Origin: Actinomycetes bacterium
GTDB taxonomy: Bacteria > Actinomycetota > Coriobacteriia > Coriobacteriales > Eggerthellaceae
Assembly: GCA_023403475.1 (NCBI GenBank)
Contig: JAEYEL010000208.1
Coordinates: 1 to 10,523, forward strand
Length of the DNA stretch: 10,523 bases
Direction: 5' to 3'
The notes under the pieces are model-generated. The model was not told where the DNA came from. It ran no database searches and saw only the letters and a list, made by a program, of their open reading frames with translations. Below, piece after piece: positions 1 to 6,478 of the stretch. The position numbers and the translations under genes are program-made. Position 1 is the stretch's first letter. Every line of letters starts with the position of its first letter.

Positions 1-364
1 ATATGATGACGGGACCGGCCGTCATGGTGGCGCCGTAGCCAACGCCCTCCATGACACGCGCAATAAGAATAGCCGTATCCGATGTGAAGAACAGACTGAA
101 CACGTTACCGACAATCGTAACGATCACAGCAGCGGACACCACCTTACGCGCGCCGAAACGGTCGATGAGGGTGCCGCCCACAAGCCCCATAACGATAGCC
201 GCCGCAGAGAACGCCGTCATGAGCAAACCCTGCGTCGTATAGGAAATGCCCAAGCATTCGATCATGGACGGCTGGGAAGGCGGCACCTTGCCGTATTCGA
301 AGCTGATGAATATCGAGGCGATGATAATCGCCCATACGGGAATCCATGCTGCTTTCTTTTTCAT
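1..364 (-). CDS. MFS transporter, N-terminal part (runs off the left edge)
   Basis: This is the first 121 codons of a major facilitator superfamily carrier; the rest lies outside the window. Translation begins at the ATG on the minus strand at 364, with a clear AAGGAGG ribosome site 6 nt upstream (371-377). The first membrane segment is at about residues 7-22 (WIPVWAIIIASIFI). A loop containing YGKVPPSQPSMIE follows, then a second segment, the family motif A (GGTLIDRFGAR, between segments 2 and 3), and segments 3 and 4. From the first Trp onward about 88 of 115 residues match the transporter at 4862-6082, so the two are paralogues. It starts 41 nt after the Fe-S gene on the same strand, so it is probably the third gene of the reductase operon. 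I infer that it carries the reductase's substrate or product. The substrate cannot be read from sequence. Confidence 0.9.
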   Translation of the reverse strand, partial: MKKKAAWIPVWAIIIASIFISFEYGKVPPSQPSMIECLGISYTTQGLLMTAFSAAAIVMGLVGGTLIDRFGARKVVSAAVIVTIVGNVFSLFFTSDTAILIARVMEGVGYGATMTAGPVII

Positions 365-405
365 TGCTTTCCTCCTTGTTTTCGTAATGCGCGTGGATTG
401 ACTAC

Positions 406-738
406 CTACGGATGGAACAGGGTTTGGCGGGGCTTCTTCCCCAACTTTGCCGCCAGTTGATCGATATCGCCGAATTCCATGCACTGAGCCTGGCAGTGGT
501 GAACGCAGCTGGGCAGTTTGCCTTGCGCCTGTCGCTCTGCGCACAGATCACACTGATCGGTGGGAACAGGCAGATAGCTGTACTGCCACTTGTCGGGAGC
601 GCATTCCCATGGCCCCACTTCTACAATCTTGACGCCGAACTGTCCCGTAGGCAGACCATGCTCCGTCTGACATGCGACTTCGCATGTATGGCATCCCGTG
701 CACCAACCGTAGTCAATCAAAATCGCCTTTTCCGCCAT
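406..738 (-). CDS. 4Fe-4S dicluster ferredoxin-like electron-transfer subunit
   Basis: This 110-residue protein should carry two [4Fe-4S] clusters and pass electrons to the molybdopterin enzyme encoded just upstream. The first cysteine group is C13-x2-C16-x2-C19-x3-C23. The second is C63-x2-C66-x11-C78-x3-C82, followed by the xxxCMEFGD ending typical of DmsB/HycB-type subunits. DmsB-like proteins are about 200 residues with four clusters, so this is a reduced, half-size version. C46 and C86 are extra. There is no signal peptide or membrane segment, so it should act in the cytoplasm with its partner. Its ATG lies 3 nt after the stop of the large subunit, and the ribosome site (GAAGGTGAG) lies inside the end of that gene, so the two are translationally linked. 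No NrfD/DmsC-type membrane anchor is seen nearby. The electron donor is therefore probably a soluble carrier or a subunit encoded elsewhere. Confidence 0.92.
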   Translation of the reverse strand: MAEKAILIDYGWCTGCHTCEVACQTEHGLPTGQFGVKIVEVGPWECAPDKWQYSYLPVPTDQCDLCAERQAQGKLPSCVHHCQAQCMEFGDIDQLAAKLGKKPRQTLFHP

Positions 739-741
739 TGC

Positions 742-3033
742 CTACTCACCTTCCTCTACGCGATAGATCTTGCACAGAAGCGTCTTGTAGTTCGCCCCGA
801 AGCCGCTCTTGCCACAGTTGTATGCCATCAAATTCGCAACGTTAAGATCCTGCATGCCGAACAGGCCATCCTCCAAAGACCCGGGAGCCTCAGGCAACCA
901 CCACGCATGGTCGGTCGAGCAAACGCGCTCGTCAACAACGGGAGTTTCGACAACCTTGCGCTTGCAACGGCCTCGCTCGTTTTCAACCCATACCCAATCG
1001 CCTTGGTGCACACCGTACTTCGCAGCCGTTTTCGGGTTGACCAGAATCTCGGCATCGGGATGCAGGGCGCGCAGATGCTCCACGTTGCGATGCTCAGAAT
1101 GGAACATCGACCAGATGCGCGCGCCCGTCGTCAGAACGAGCGGATACTCTTCGTACGACTCAGGCGTGGCAACAGGGCCGGGCGTTGGCTCCTCGAAGTT
1201 TGGCAACGGATCCAGATTGGCGCTGTTGTAGTAATGGGACCAAAGCTCGATGCGACCCGTCGGCGTTTGGAAGCCGACGTTCCCGTCATCGCGAAGCTTG
1301 CCGTTCTCGTGCATATAGTACTCGAAGGCGGGATATCCCGGCGCCAGCTCCTGCATTTCCTCGAAGGTATAGCCCGTCTCGGCGATAATGGACGAGTACA
1401 TTTCCTCTGCGGTTTTCCACGGCCACGCCTCCGGAGCGATTCTGCGGCCTATCTCAAGGCAGATTTCCATATCGGACTTGCTTTCGCCCAAAGGCTCGAT
1501 AACCTTGTTGATGGTCTCGGCGCGCTGCATGCCATCGCCGATGCGAATACCGTTACGCTCCGGGAACGTGCAAGCCGGCAGGAAGATATCGGCAAGGGCC
1601 ATCGCCGTCGGGTTCATGAACAAATCAACGTACACGATGAAATCGTAGTTGAGGTGAGCCAAGCGCGTGCGTTCGGGATCGACTCCCGTGCAGGTGAGGA
1701 AGTTCGTGGTCTGCAGCCAGGCGGCGCGCAGCTTGTAGGGCTTGCCCGTTTCCAGAGTCTTAATGAGCTCGTCGGTTGCACATTCCTGGAATCCCAGGTT
1801 AAGCAGCGGATATTCAGGAAGGCCGATGCGCTTTGCGTACTGTTCCTTCGACAGGAACTCGCTGCCCCAGCCTGCGGCGTAGTACAGAATGGACGGCGGC
1901 ACCACCATGGCGCCCGGCTTGTCCATATGGCCGCAAATCTCGAACACCGCCAAAAGGGCCTGGGCTGTGGGAATGGTTTCCTTCGTCTGGTCGATGGCAA
2001 CGCCCCATTGCAGAATGGCGTTTTCGGCGTTGGCGATCATCCTCGCGGCAGAAACTATCTTCTCCTGAGAAACCCAGGTGATTTCCGCTACCTTGTCCAC
2101 GGGGAATTCCTTGGCGCGCCCGACCAGCTCGTCGAAGCCGTAGCACCAGTAGTCGACGAATTCGTGATCGTATAGGTCTTCTTCGATGATGATGTTCACC
2201 ATACCGAGCGCCAAAGCGGCATCGGTACCGGGCCTAATCTGCAAGAAGAGCTCGGAATGCGCACCCAGCCAGGTAAGACGGGGATCTATTGTCAGAGCCC
2301 TGCTCCCCCGTTTCATGCAGTCGATGATCCAATGGCCGTACAGCCCGTCCGAATTCGATACCACCGGATTGTTTCCCCAGATAACTATAAGCTCGGGGAG
2401 CTTCCAATTGGGATTGTCGTAACGGTCGGGATATTGCTGCGAATAATCACCCAGCCAAAACGCACCGGTGTTGGCGAAGCACCCCGCAACACGCGGAGAG
2501 TAGCACGACTGGCCCGACATGGCGAATACGAAGTTCGGCGAGCCGAAGCCCCAGGCAAGCCTTGTAATGTACTGGCCGATGTCGCGCCCTGTTCCCGAAT
2601 AGAAGGTAATGGCCTCCGGGCCGTACTTCTCTTTGATGTCGAGGAACGTCGTGGCAATGGTGTCGAGCGCCTCTTCCCAGGTAATCTGCTCCCACTTGTC
2701 CTTGCCCCGGTCTTCCTTGGCACGCTTCAGGGGATGCAGAATGCGATCAGGATGATAAATCACCTCGGGCAATGCGAAACAGCGGCAGCATAAACGCCCC
2801 TGGTTGAAGGGGTTTTCCTTGTCGCCCTCCACCTTCACAAGCCGTCCCTCGTCGTCCGTATACATCAAAAGGCCGCAACCCAAATGGCAACCCGGCGCCG
2901 ACCAAGCGCTCCCTCTCGTAACATGCAGCCCGTTCTCATCGTAGCGAAACGGCTTCTCGTGCTCCACGAGGGCGTAGTCCCTCTTTTCCCGAGCGCCCGT
3001 CGTGAACGCCTGCTGATCCATCATCTCGGACAA
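742..3033 (-). CDS. Molybdopterin-dependent oxidoreductase, catechol-dehydroxylase-like (DMSO reductase family), catalytic subunit
   Basis: This is a 763-residue bis-MGD enzyme of the DMSO reductase superfamily. From a TTG start, the N-terminal Fe-S motif is APGC49-x3-C53 followed by GRLC82-C83-x-C85. The position of the usual first cysteine (near 45-46) is Ser/Ala. Next come HPDRILHPLKR and KWEQITWEEAL (about 95-122), SGTGRDI (about 146-152), and a GQSC177YSPR segment whose Cys is the likely Mo ligand. Cofactor-binding motifs follow: IWGNNP (218-223), IDPRLT (249-254), LPACTFPERNG (485-495) and TPTGRIELWS (590-599). No Tat or Sec signal is seen. TTG at 3033 is preferred because GGAAGGAG sits 8 nt upstream; the in-frame ATG at 3024 (760 residues) would be 17 nt away. 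The overall pattern resembles the Eggerthellaceae enzymes that reductively remove hydroxyls from catechols, but the substrate is unknown and another reductive reaction is possible. It leads an operon with the Fe-S subunit and an MFS carrier, and is divergent from the regulator at 3236. Confidence 0.9.
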   Translation of the reverse strand: MSEMMDQQAFTTGAREKRDYALVEHEKPFRYDENGLHVTRGSAWSAPGCHLGCGLLMYTDDEGRLVKVEGDKENPFNQGRLCCRCFALPEVIYHPDRILHPLKRAKEDRGKDKWEQITWEEALDTIATTFLDIKEKYGPEAITFYSGTGRDIGQYITRLAWGFGSPNFVFAMSGQSCYSPRVAGCFANTGAFWLGDYSQQYPDRYDNPNWKLPELIVIWGNNPVVSNSDGLYGHWIIDCMKRGSRALTIDPRLTWLGAHSELFLQIRPGTDAALALGMVNIIIEEDLYDHEFVDYWCYGFDELVGRAKEFPVDKVAEITWVSQEKIVSAARMIANAENAILQWGVAIDQTKETIPTAQALLAVFEICGHMDKPGAMVVPPSILYYAAGWGSEFLSKEQYAKRIGLPEYPLLNLGFQECATDELIKTLETGKPYKLRAAWLQTTNFLTCTGVDPERTRLAHLNYDFIVYVDLFMNPTAMALADIFLPACTFPERNGIRIGDGMQRAETINKVIEPLGESKSDMEICLEIGRRIAPEAWPWKTAEEMYSSIIAETGYTFEEMQELAPGYPAFEYYMHENGKLRDDGNVGFQTPTGRIELWSHYYNSANLDPLPNFEEPTPGPVATPESYEEYPLVLTTGARIWSMFHSEHRNVEHLRALHPDAEILVNPKTAAKYGVHQGDWVWVENERGRCKRKVVETPVVDERVCSTDHAWWLPEAPGSLEDGLFGMQDLNVANLMAYNCGKSGFGANYKTLLCKIYRVEEGE

Positions 3034-3041
3034 TGCAACCA

Positions 3042-3049
3042 CTCCTTCC
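3042..3049 (-). promoter_or_regulatory. Ribosome binding site that favours the TTG start at 3033
   Basis: On the minus strand GGAAGGAG is followed by 8 nt (TGGTTGCA) and TTG. The next in-frame starts are two ATGs at 3024 and 3021, 17 and 20 nt from the site, which is long. The spacing favours TTG, but the ATG starts cannot be excluded. Confidence 0.6.
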
Positions 3050-3061
3050 GTGATTCCCTCT

Positions 3062-3084
3062 TCTCGATTCTCAATCGAGATTGA
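3062..3084. promoter_or_regulatory. Nested palindromes in the divergent promoter region; candidate operator
   Basis: An 8-bp perfect inverted repeat with a 3-nt centre, TCTCGATT-ctc-AATCGAGA (3062-3080), overlaps a second one, TCAATC-ga-GATTGA (3071-3084). Together they give three spaced half-sites of the form CGATT/AATCG. They lie 28-51 nt upstream of the reductase start, between the likely promoter and its ribosome site. A two-fold symmetric site next to a divergent LuxR-type regulator is a natural binding site for that regulator. That is inference; an RNA leader hairpin is the alternative. Confidence 0.5.
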
Positions 3085-3169
3085 CCCCCAGAAAGACGCC
3101 CCGTCGTGCCGGTAATCGCAGGCTTGGCAGTGCGCTTTCCACGTGATAAGATGCCGCACTGAAGCTTCG

Positions 3170-3197
3170 CTGGCAATCGCCGCAGGCTTCGTATTTT
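3170..3197 (+). promoter_or_regulatory. Weak candidate promoter for the LuxR-type regulator
   Basis: CTGGCA (3170-3175) and TATTTT (3192-3197) are separated by 16 nt. Each matches four of six consensus bases. Transcription would begin near 3204, about 32 nt before the ATG at 3236. This is a modest match and may be chance. Confidence 0.3.
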
Positions 3198-3235
3198 TCA
3201 ACTTGCAAGGGTGCTTAGAGGCCAAGGGGGGATCT

Positions 3236-4711
3236 ATGACCAACAGTATGAGAGGCACCGAGAACACGCGTCTCATCGGGGGAAACAATATGACTATGGT
3301 TCTTGGTATCATAGCGCTCGGCTTTTATTGGGCTTGGATTTTCAGTTGCTTCTCCTCAGACGTCATGAACCCTTTCGGCCCATCGCGCATAATCGATTAC
3401 CAGCTGCTCTTGGTCATGGCTTCCGGCATATCAGCGCTCTCCATGAGCCTCTCTTCCGTAATGCCGCCGAAACTGGAGACCTTTCTCAGAAGCTCTCTCG
3501 GGTCGATTCTCGTCGCCTTTTTCGCAACCCTCGCCGGAATTCCCTCGCTTGCGACCCAGCTGGGATTCTCCTGGAGCTTCGGCCTTGTTACGCCTTTGTG
3601 GTGCCTGGGCATGTTCGCCTCAACGTTCGTCTATCTTAAAACCGCGCCGTTTCTGATATGGCTGAAAAGATCCAAGCTCTCACGATGCATCGGCCTGAGC
3701 TTCCTTGCCGCCGCCATCGGTTATCTGCTCGCACAGATGCTTGTTCCCGTTGCAAGCGTTTCCGCGGTCATGCTCTACCCCGCTGTTTCCGTAGCATGCT
3801 CCCAAAGATGCGAACGCTATATGGCAAGAAGTGCCAAGGATTCGGAACGAAACAAGCCGCAGCCGCAAAGGGACAAGCTCGGCTTGCGCATACGAGAGCT
3901 CGCCCGTTACACGCCCTCGACCCTTGCCTATTCCCTGTCGTTCGGCTTCGTGTCCGCCATTGTTCTCATGCTTGCGGTTCGCGAAGACCTGATCCTTATC
4001 GTAGCGTCGGCCATTTTGCTGTCGGCGGCATTCACGACGGCTTACTCCTTCACCTCGAAGTCCCAGTTCGACGGCACGAGGTTCCGCCGATTTCTGCTTC
4101 CCCTCATCGCGATAGCGCTGCTTCCCTTCCCCTATCTTCCCGTTCCGTTCAAAATAGCTTTCCTCGCCGTGGCCGTTTTCGGATTCACTTGCTTCGATGC
4201 CATAGGATGGGGCGATCTTGCCGACGAGGTGCGCGACCGCAATCTGGAAATGTTCAGCTACCTGTCAACCGCACAGGCGATTGGCTTCATCGGAATCTTC
4301 ATAGGCTGGCTTATCGGTTGGCTTGTGTGCCGCGAGTTCGGGTCGGACGTCAACGAGCCCTTCGGCATCATATCGGCCGTGCTCGTTATCTTCCTCATTC
4401 TCGAAGTGGTCATAGGAGACAAGGCCGACAACGACGAAGCAAAACCGCCCGCAAGCGAGTTCATCGATTCTTGGGAAGACAGCTGCCGAGAGATAGCCGC
4501 AACGTACAACCTCACGAAGCAGGAAACCAATATCTTCATCATGCTGGCGCGCGGAAGGAACCTCAAATACGTGGCGGACGAGCTTTTCATTTCCGGTCAT
4601 ACCGTGAAAACCCATATCTACCATATATACAGAAAGCTTGATATCCATTCCCAACAAGAGTTGATAGATATGGTCGAGGCACGCAGCAGCAAGCAAGAAT
4701 CCCCTGCTTAG
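3236..4711 (+). CDS. Membrane-spanning LuxR-type transcriptional regulator (about 12 TM segments, C-terminal HTH)
   Basis: This 491-residue regulator has an MFS-like membrane domain at about residues 19-395, judged from roughly twelve hydrophobic stretches. A charged loop (about 197-220, rich in Arg, Lys and Gln) divides the domain in two. A LuxR-type helix-turn-helix lies at about 426-483, with the hallmarks LTKQETNIFIMLARGRN, VADELFISGHTVKTHIYHIY and RKLDIHSQQELI. The start at 3236 follows AAGGGGGG; ATG at 3290 (after GGGGG, 7 nt) is a possible alternative just before the first membrane segment. Proteins of this build are abundant in Eggerthellaceae, and in Eggerthella lenta such regulators switch on neighbouring catechol dehydroxylase genes when the substrate is present. 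Being divergent from the reductase and followed by a transporter on its own strand, it probably senses the substrate at the membrane and activates both arms. Confidence 0.93.
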   Translation: MTNSMRGTENTRLIGGNNMTMVLGIIALGFYWAWIFSCFSSDVMNPFGPSRIIDYQLLLVMASGISALSMSLSSVMPPKLETFLRSSLGSILVAFFATLAGIPSLATQLGFSWSFGLVTPLWCLGMFASTFVYLKTAPFLIWLKRSKLSRCIGLSFLAAAIGYLLAQMLVPVASVSAVMLYPAVSVACSQRCERYMARSAKDSERNKPQPQRDKLGLRIRELARYTPSTLAYSLSFGFVSAIVLMLAVREDLILIVASAILLSAAFTTAYSFTSKSQFDGTRFRRFLLPLIAIALLPFPYLPVPFKIAFLAVAVFGFTCFDAIGWGDLADEVRDRNLEMFSYLSTAQAIGFIGIFIGWLIGWLVCREFGSDVNEPFGIISAVLVIFLILEVVIGDKADNDEAKPPASEFIDSWEDSCREIAATYNLTKQETNIFIMLARGRNLKYVADELFISGHTVKTHIYHIYRKLDIHSQQELIDMVEARSSKQESPA

Positions 4712-4716
4712 CAGGG
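4702..4716 (+). terminator. Short hairpin over the regulator's stop codon; weak terminator candidate
   Basis: CCCTGC-tta-GCAGGG forms a 6-bp perfect stem, and the TAG stop at 4709-4711 lies in its loop and second arm. The following bases (TGTCATTCAATCT) have no real T run, so termination would be weak or partial. The regulator and the MFS gene 150 nt further on may still be co-transcribed. Confidence 0.3.
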
Positions 4717-4861
4717 TGTCATTCAATCTAATACCGCATCTCATACCTTGGAGAACGACCCAAATACGCAGCCTTGGGCGATTCCCCAAAGCCTTCCGAG
4801 CATCGACAATTCGCCATAAGGATGCTTCGCACATGTCGAGAAATCAGAAGGGGAGCTGAAC

Positions 4862-6082
4862 ATGAAGACGAAATCCTGGATTCCCGTATGGACCATCATC
4901 ATCGCCTCGATTCTCATCGCAACGCAATATGGAAAAGTGCCGCCCTCCCAGCCCTCCATGATCGAATGCCTGGGCATTTCCTACACGATGCAAGGATTGC
5001 TGATGACCGCGTTCTCTGCGGCCGCAGTCGTCATGGCTCTTGTGGGCGGCACCCTCATCGATCGTTTCGGCGCACGCAGAATCGTTTCCGTCGCACTTGC
5101 CGTATCCGTTATCGGCAATGTTCTTGGACTCTTCATGACTTCCGATGCCGGGCTTCTGGTTTCCCGTGTGCTCGAAGGCACGGGCTACGGCGTCACCATG
5201 ACGGCCGGCCCCGTCATCATATCGGCCTGGTACGAGCCGGCCAAGCGCGGCCTGGCCTCCGGCGTGTGGGGCGCCAACGTGGGCGTGGGCATGCTCATCT
5301 GCACCGGGGCGGCCAACCCCATCCTCGCCGCGGGCGACTGGTCGGGCATGTGGGTGTTCTCGCTAGTATCGACCGTGCTCGCCTTGGCGCTTACCGTTGT
5401 GTGCGTGACCATGCCCGCCGAAGAGGACCGCAAAGACCTCGACGAACTGTCCGCTGCACAACCGGACGAGCAGCACGGGATTCTCTGGGGCTACAAAGCG
5501 CCCCTGGCCATCATCGTTGCCATCATGTTCTTTTTGGTTGGCGGCGCGACCGACGCCTTCAACAGCTTCACGGTAACCTACCTCAACGTCGAGCTGGGCC
5601 GCGACTACGGCATGGCGAACGCTGCGGCAATGATTGCGTCTGTCGGCATGTTGGTCGGGGCGATTATCGTGGGCATGGTCTTCGCCAAGGCAAAGGACAA
5701 GGGTCTTGTCCTTGTGGTCAACATAGCGCTTGCGGCGGTGTGTCTGTTCGCATGGTTCAATATCGACGCAGCCGCCCCTGTAACCTACGCCGCAGCATTC
5801 GTTATCGGCTGCGTGCTTGGAGCTGCACCGACCGTGTTCTTCGCCATCCCGCCCTATGCAGCCAGGTCGACCTCTTCCGTAGGAGCCGCCGCCGCCCTTA
5901 TCGTGCTCGGCCAGAATATGGGCACCCTCGCCATTCCAACCGTCGTTGGCATGGTGCTGGATTCGTCCGGCTACCACACCGCCGCCCTGGTCATGGGCAG
6001 CCTCGCATGCGTTGCCCTTCTTGTTTCCATCTGGGTTCGCCCCAAAATCAACGCCCGGCAAAACACGGCGGAGAAAAAATAG
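4862..6082 (+). CDS. MFS transporter, complete
   Basis: This 406-residue carrier has twelve predicted membrane segments split by a charged central loop at about residues 182-205 (AEEDRKDLDEL and following). The family motif A, GGTLIDRFGARR, lies at about 62-73, and a soluble basic tail (ARQNTAEKK) ends the protein. The ATG at 4862 follows GGGGAG at 7 nt. Residues 6-120 are about three-quarters identical to the transporter at 1-364, including the loop YGKVPPSQPSMIECLGISY, so the two likely handle related compounds. One could import substrate and the other export product; direction cannot be read from sequence. It lies 150 nt after the LuxR-type regulator on the same strand. The stretch 5222-5362 has 47 consecutive codons ending in G or C, unlike the mixed codon use on either side, which suggests a recombined segment. 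Confidence 0.93.
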   Translation: MKTKSWIPVWTIIIASILIATQYGKVPPSQPSMIECLGISYTMQGLLMTAFSAAAVVMALVGGTLIDRFGARRIVSVALAVSVIGNVLGLFMTSDAGLLVSRVLEGTGYGVTMTAGPVIISAWYEPAKRGLASGVWGANVGVGMLICTGAANPILAAGDWSGMWVFSLVSTVLALALTVVCVTMPAEEDRKDLDELSAAQPDEQHGILWGYKAPLAIIVAIMFFLVGGATDAFNSFTVTYLNVELGRDYGMANAAAMIASVGMLVGAIIVGMVFAKAKDKGLVLVVNIALAAVCLFAWFNIDAAAPVTYAAAFVIGCVLGAAPTVFFAIPPYAARSTSSVGAAAALIVLGQNMGTLAIPTVVGMVLDSSGYHTAALVMGSLACVALLVSIWVRPKINARQNTAEKK

Positions 6083-6101
6083 CGACTGGCGCGGCTGACG
6101 C

Positions 6102-6137
6102 ACGGGCTGGTCTGTAATCGGCACGCAACCAGCCCGT
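6102..6137. terminator. Hairpin between convergent genes; possible two-way terminator
   Basis: ACGGGCTGGT (6102-6111) and ACCAGCCCGT (6128-6137) form a perfect 10-bp stem around a 16-nt loop. It sits 19 nt after the MFS stop and 14 nt beyond the end of the convergent TfoX-type gene. Neither side has a T run, so intrinsic termination is uncertain, but the position fits a shared 3' end. Confidence 0.45.
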
Positions 6138-6151
6138 AACTGACACCCCGG

Positions 6152-6463
6152 TTAACGCCCCTTCTTGCTCTTGCGACCTTGAACCTCGGGCAGCATCGCG
6201 GCAACCACCTTGGCGATTTTTTCCGGGTCCTCGGCATCGACGAGGAGCATGGGTTTTGCACCCTCGTAAGGTATTTCCGCAGATGAAAATGCCGCGCGCG
6301 TTGCGGGGGTTTCCTTGAGCAGAAATCTGTCGTCATAGATTCCCCCGAAAAGCACACCTTCGCTGTACAGAAGAAACTCGCCCATCATCTTCCGGTAGGA
6401 AACCGAAGGCACATCCCGAAGCAAACCCAGAACATATTCAAGATACCCGTCACTACTCGCCAT
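6152..6463 (-). CDS. TfoX/Sxy N-terminal-domain family protein
   Basis: This 103-residue protein matches the TfoX N-terminal domain in length and pattern: an N-terminal helix (SDGYLEYVLGLL), then the core SYRKMMGEFLLYSEGVLFGGIYDDRF, LLKETPATRAAF, and the Pro-Met strand KPMLLVDAEDPEKIAKVV. It ends in a basic tail (GRKSKKGR). In Gammaproteobacteria the full-length Sxy/TfoX protein activates competence genes. Stand-alone N-terminal domains like this one are widespread, and their role is not established, so no competence function is claimed. The ATG follows GAGGAAG at 10 nt. It starts 15 nt after the stop of the ClC-family gene and is probably co-transcribed from the promoter at 7943-7971. Confidence 0.85.
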   Translation of the reverse strand: MASSDGYLEYVLGLLRDVPSVSYRKMMGEFLLYSEGVLFGGIYDDRFLLKETPATRAAFSSAEIPYEGAKPMLLVDAEDPEKIAKVVAAMLPEVQGRKSKKGR

Positions 6464-6478
6464 AACGACGCCACTTCC

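Noticed and set aside
412..2175. A 587-codon open frame on the plus strand opposite the molybdopterin enzyme and Fe-S genes.
   Set aside because: It is antisense to two genes with clear conserved motifs, has no ribosome site and no recognisable domain. Long antisense frames are common in GC-rich genes.
3117..3189. A 9-base direct repeat CGCAGGCTT in the divergent promoter region (3117 and 3181).
   Set aside because: It is short, has no symmetry, and the 64-bp spacing has no obvious meaning; it could be chance in a GC-rich region.
3034..3312. N-terminal extension of the molybdopterin enzyme by 93 residues, including an Arg-Arg plus hydrophobic stretch resembling a Tat signal.
   Set aside because: The extension crosses the divergent promoter region and overlaps the regulator's start on the other strand. 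The hydrophobic stretch is the antisense of that region, and a good ribosome site points to TTG at 3033.
3658..4641. A 327-codon plus-strand frame inside the regulator gene.
   Set aside because: It is rich in Arg, His and Pro, lacks a ribosome site, and lies wholly inside the membrane and HTH coding region of the real gene.
4900..4920. A CTCGATTCTC match to the left half of the candidate operator inside the start of the second MFS gene.
   Set aside because: It encodes ordinary transmembrane residues, lacks the second half-site, and is at a place unlikely to be an operator.
4774..6117. A 447-codon plus-strand frame overlapping the complete MFS gene.
   Set aside because: Its Arg/His-rich composition with no domain is typical of an out-of-frame shadow of a GC-rich membrane-protein gene.
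5363..6124. A 253-codon minus-strand frame opposite the MFS gene.
   Set aside because: It has Gly/His/Asp-rich antisense composition, no domain, and the MFS translation on the other strand is unambiguous.
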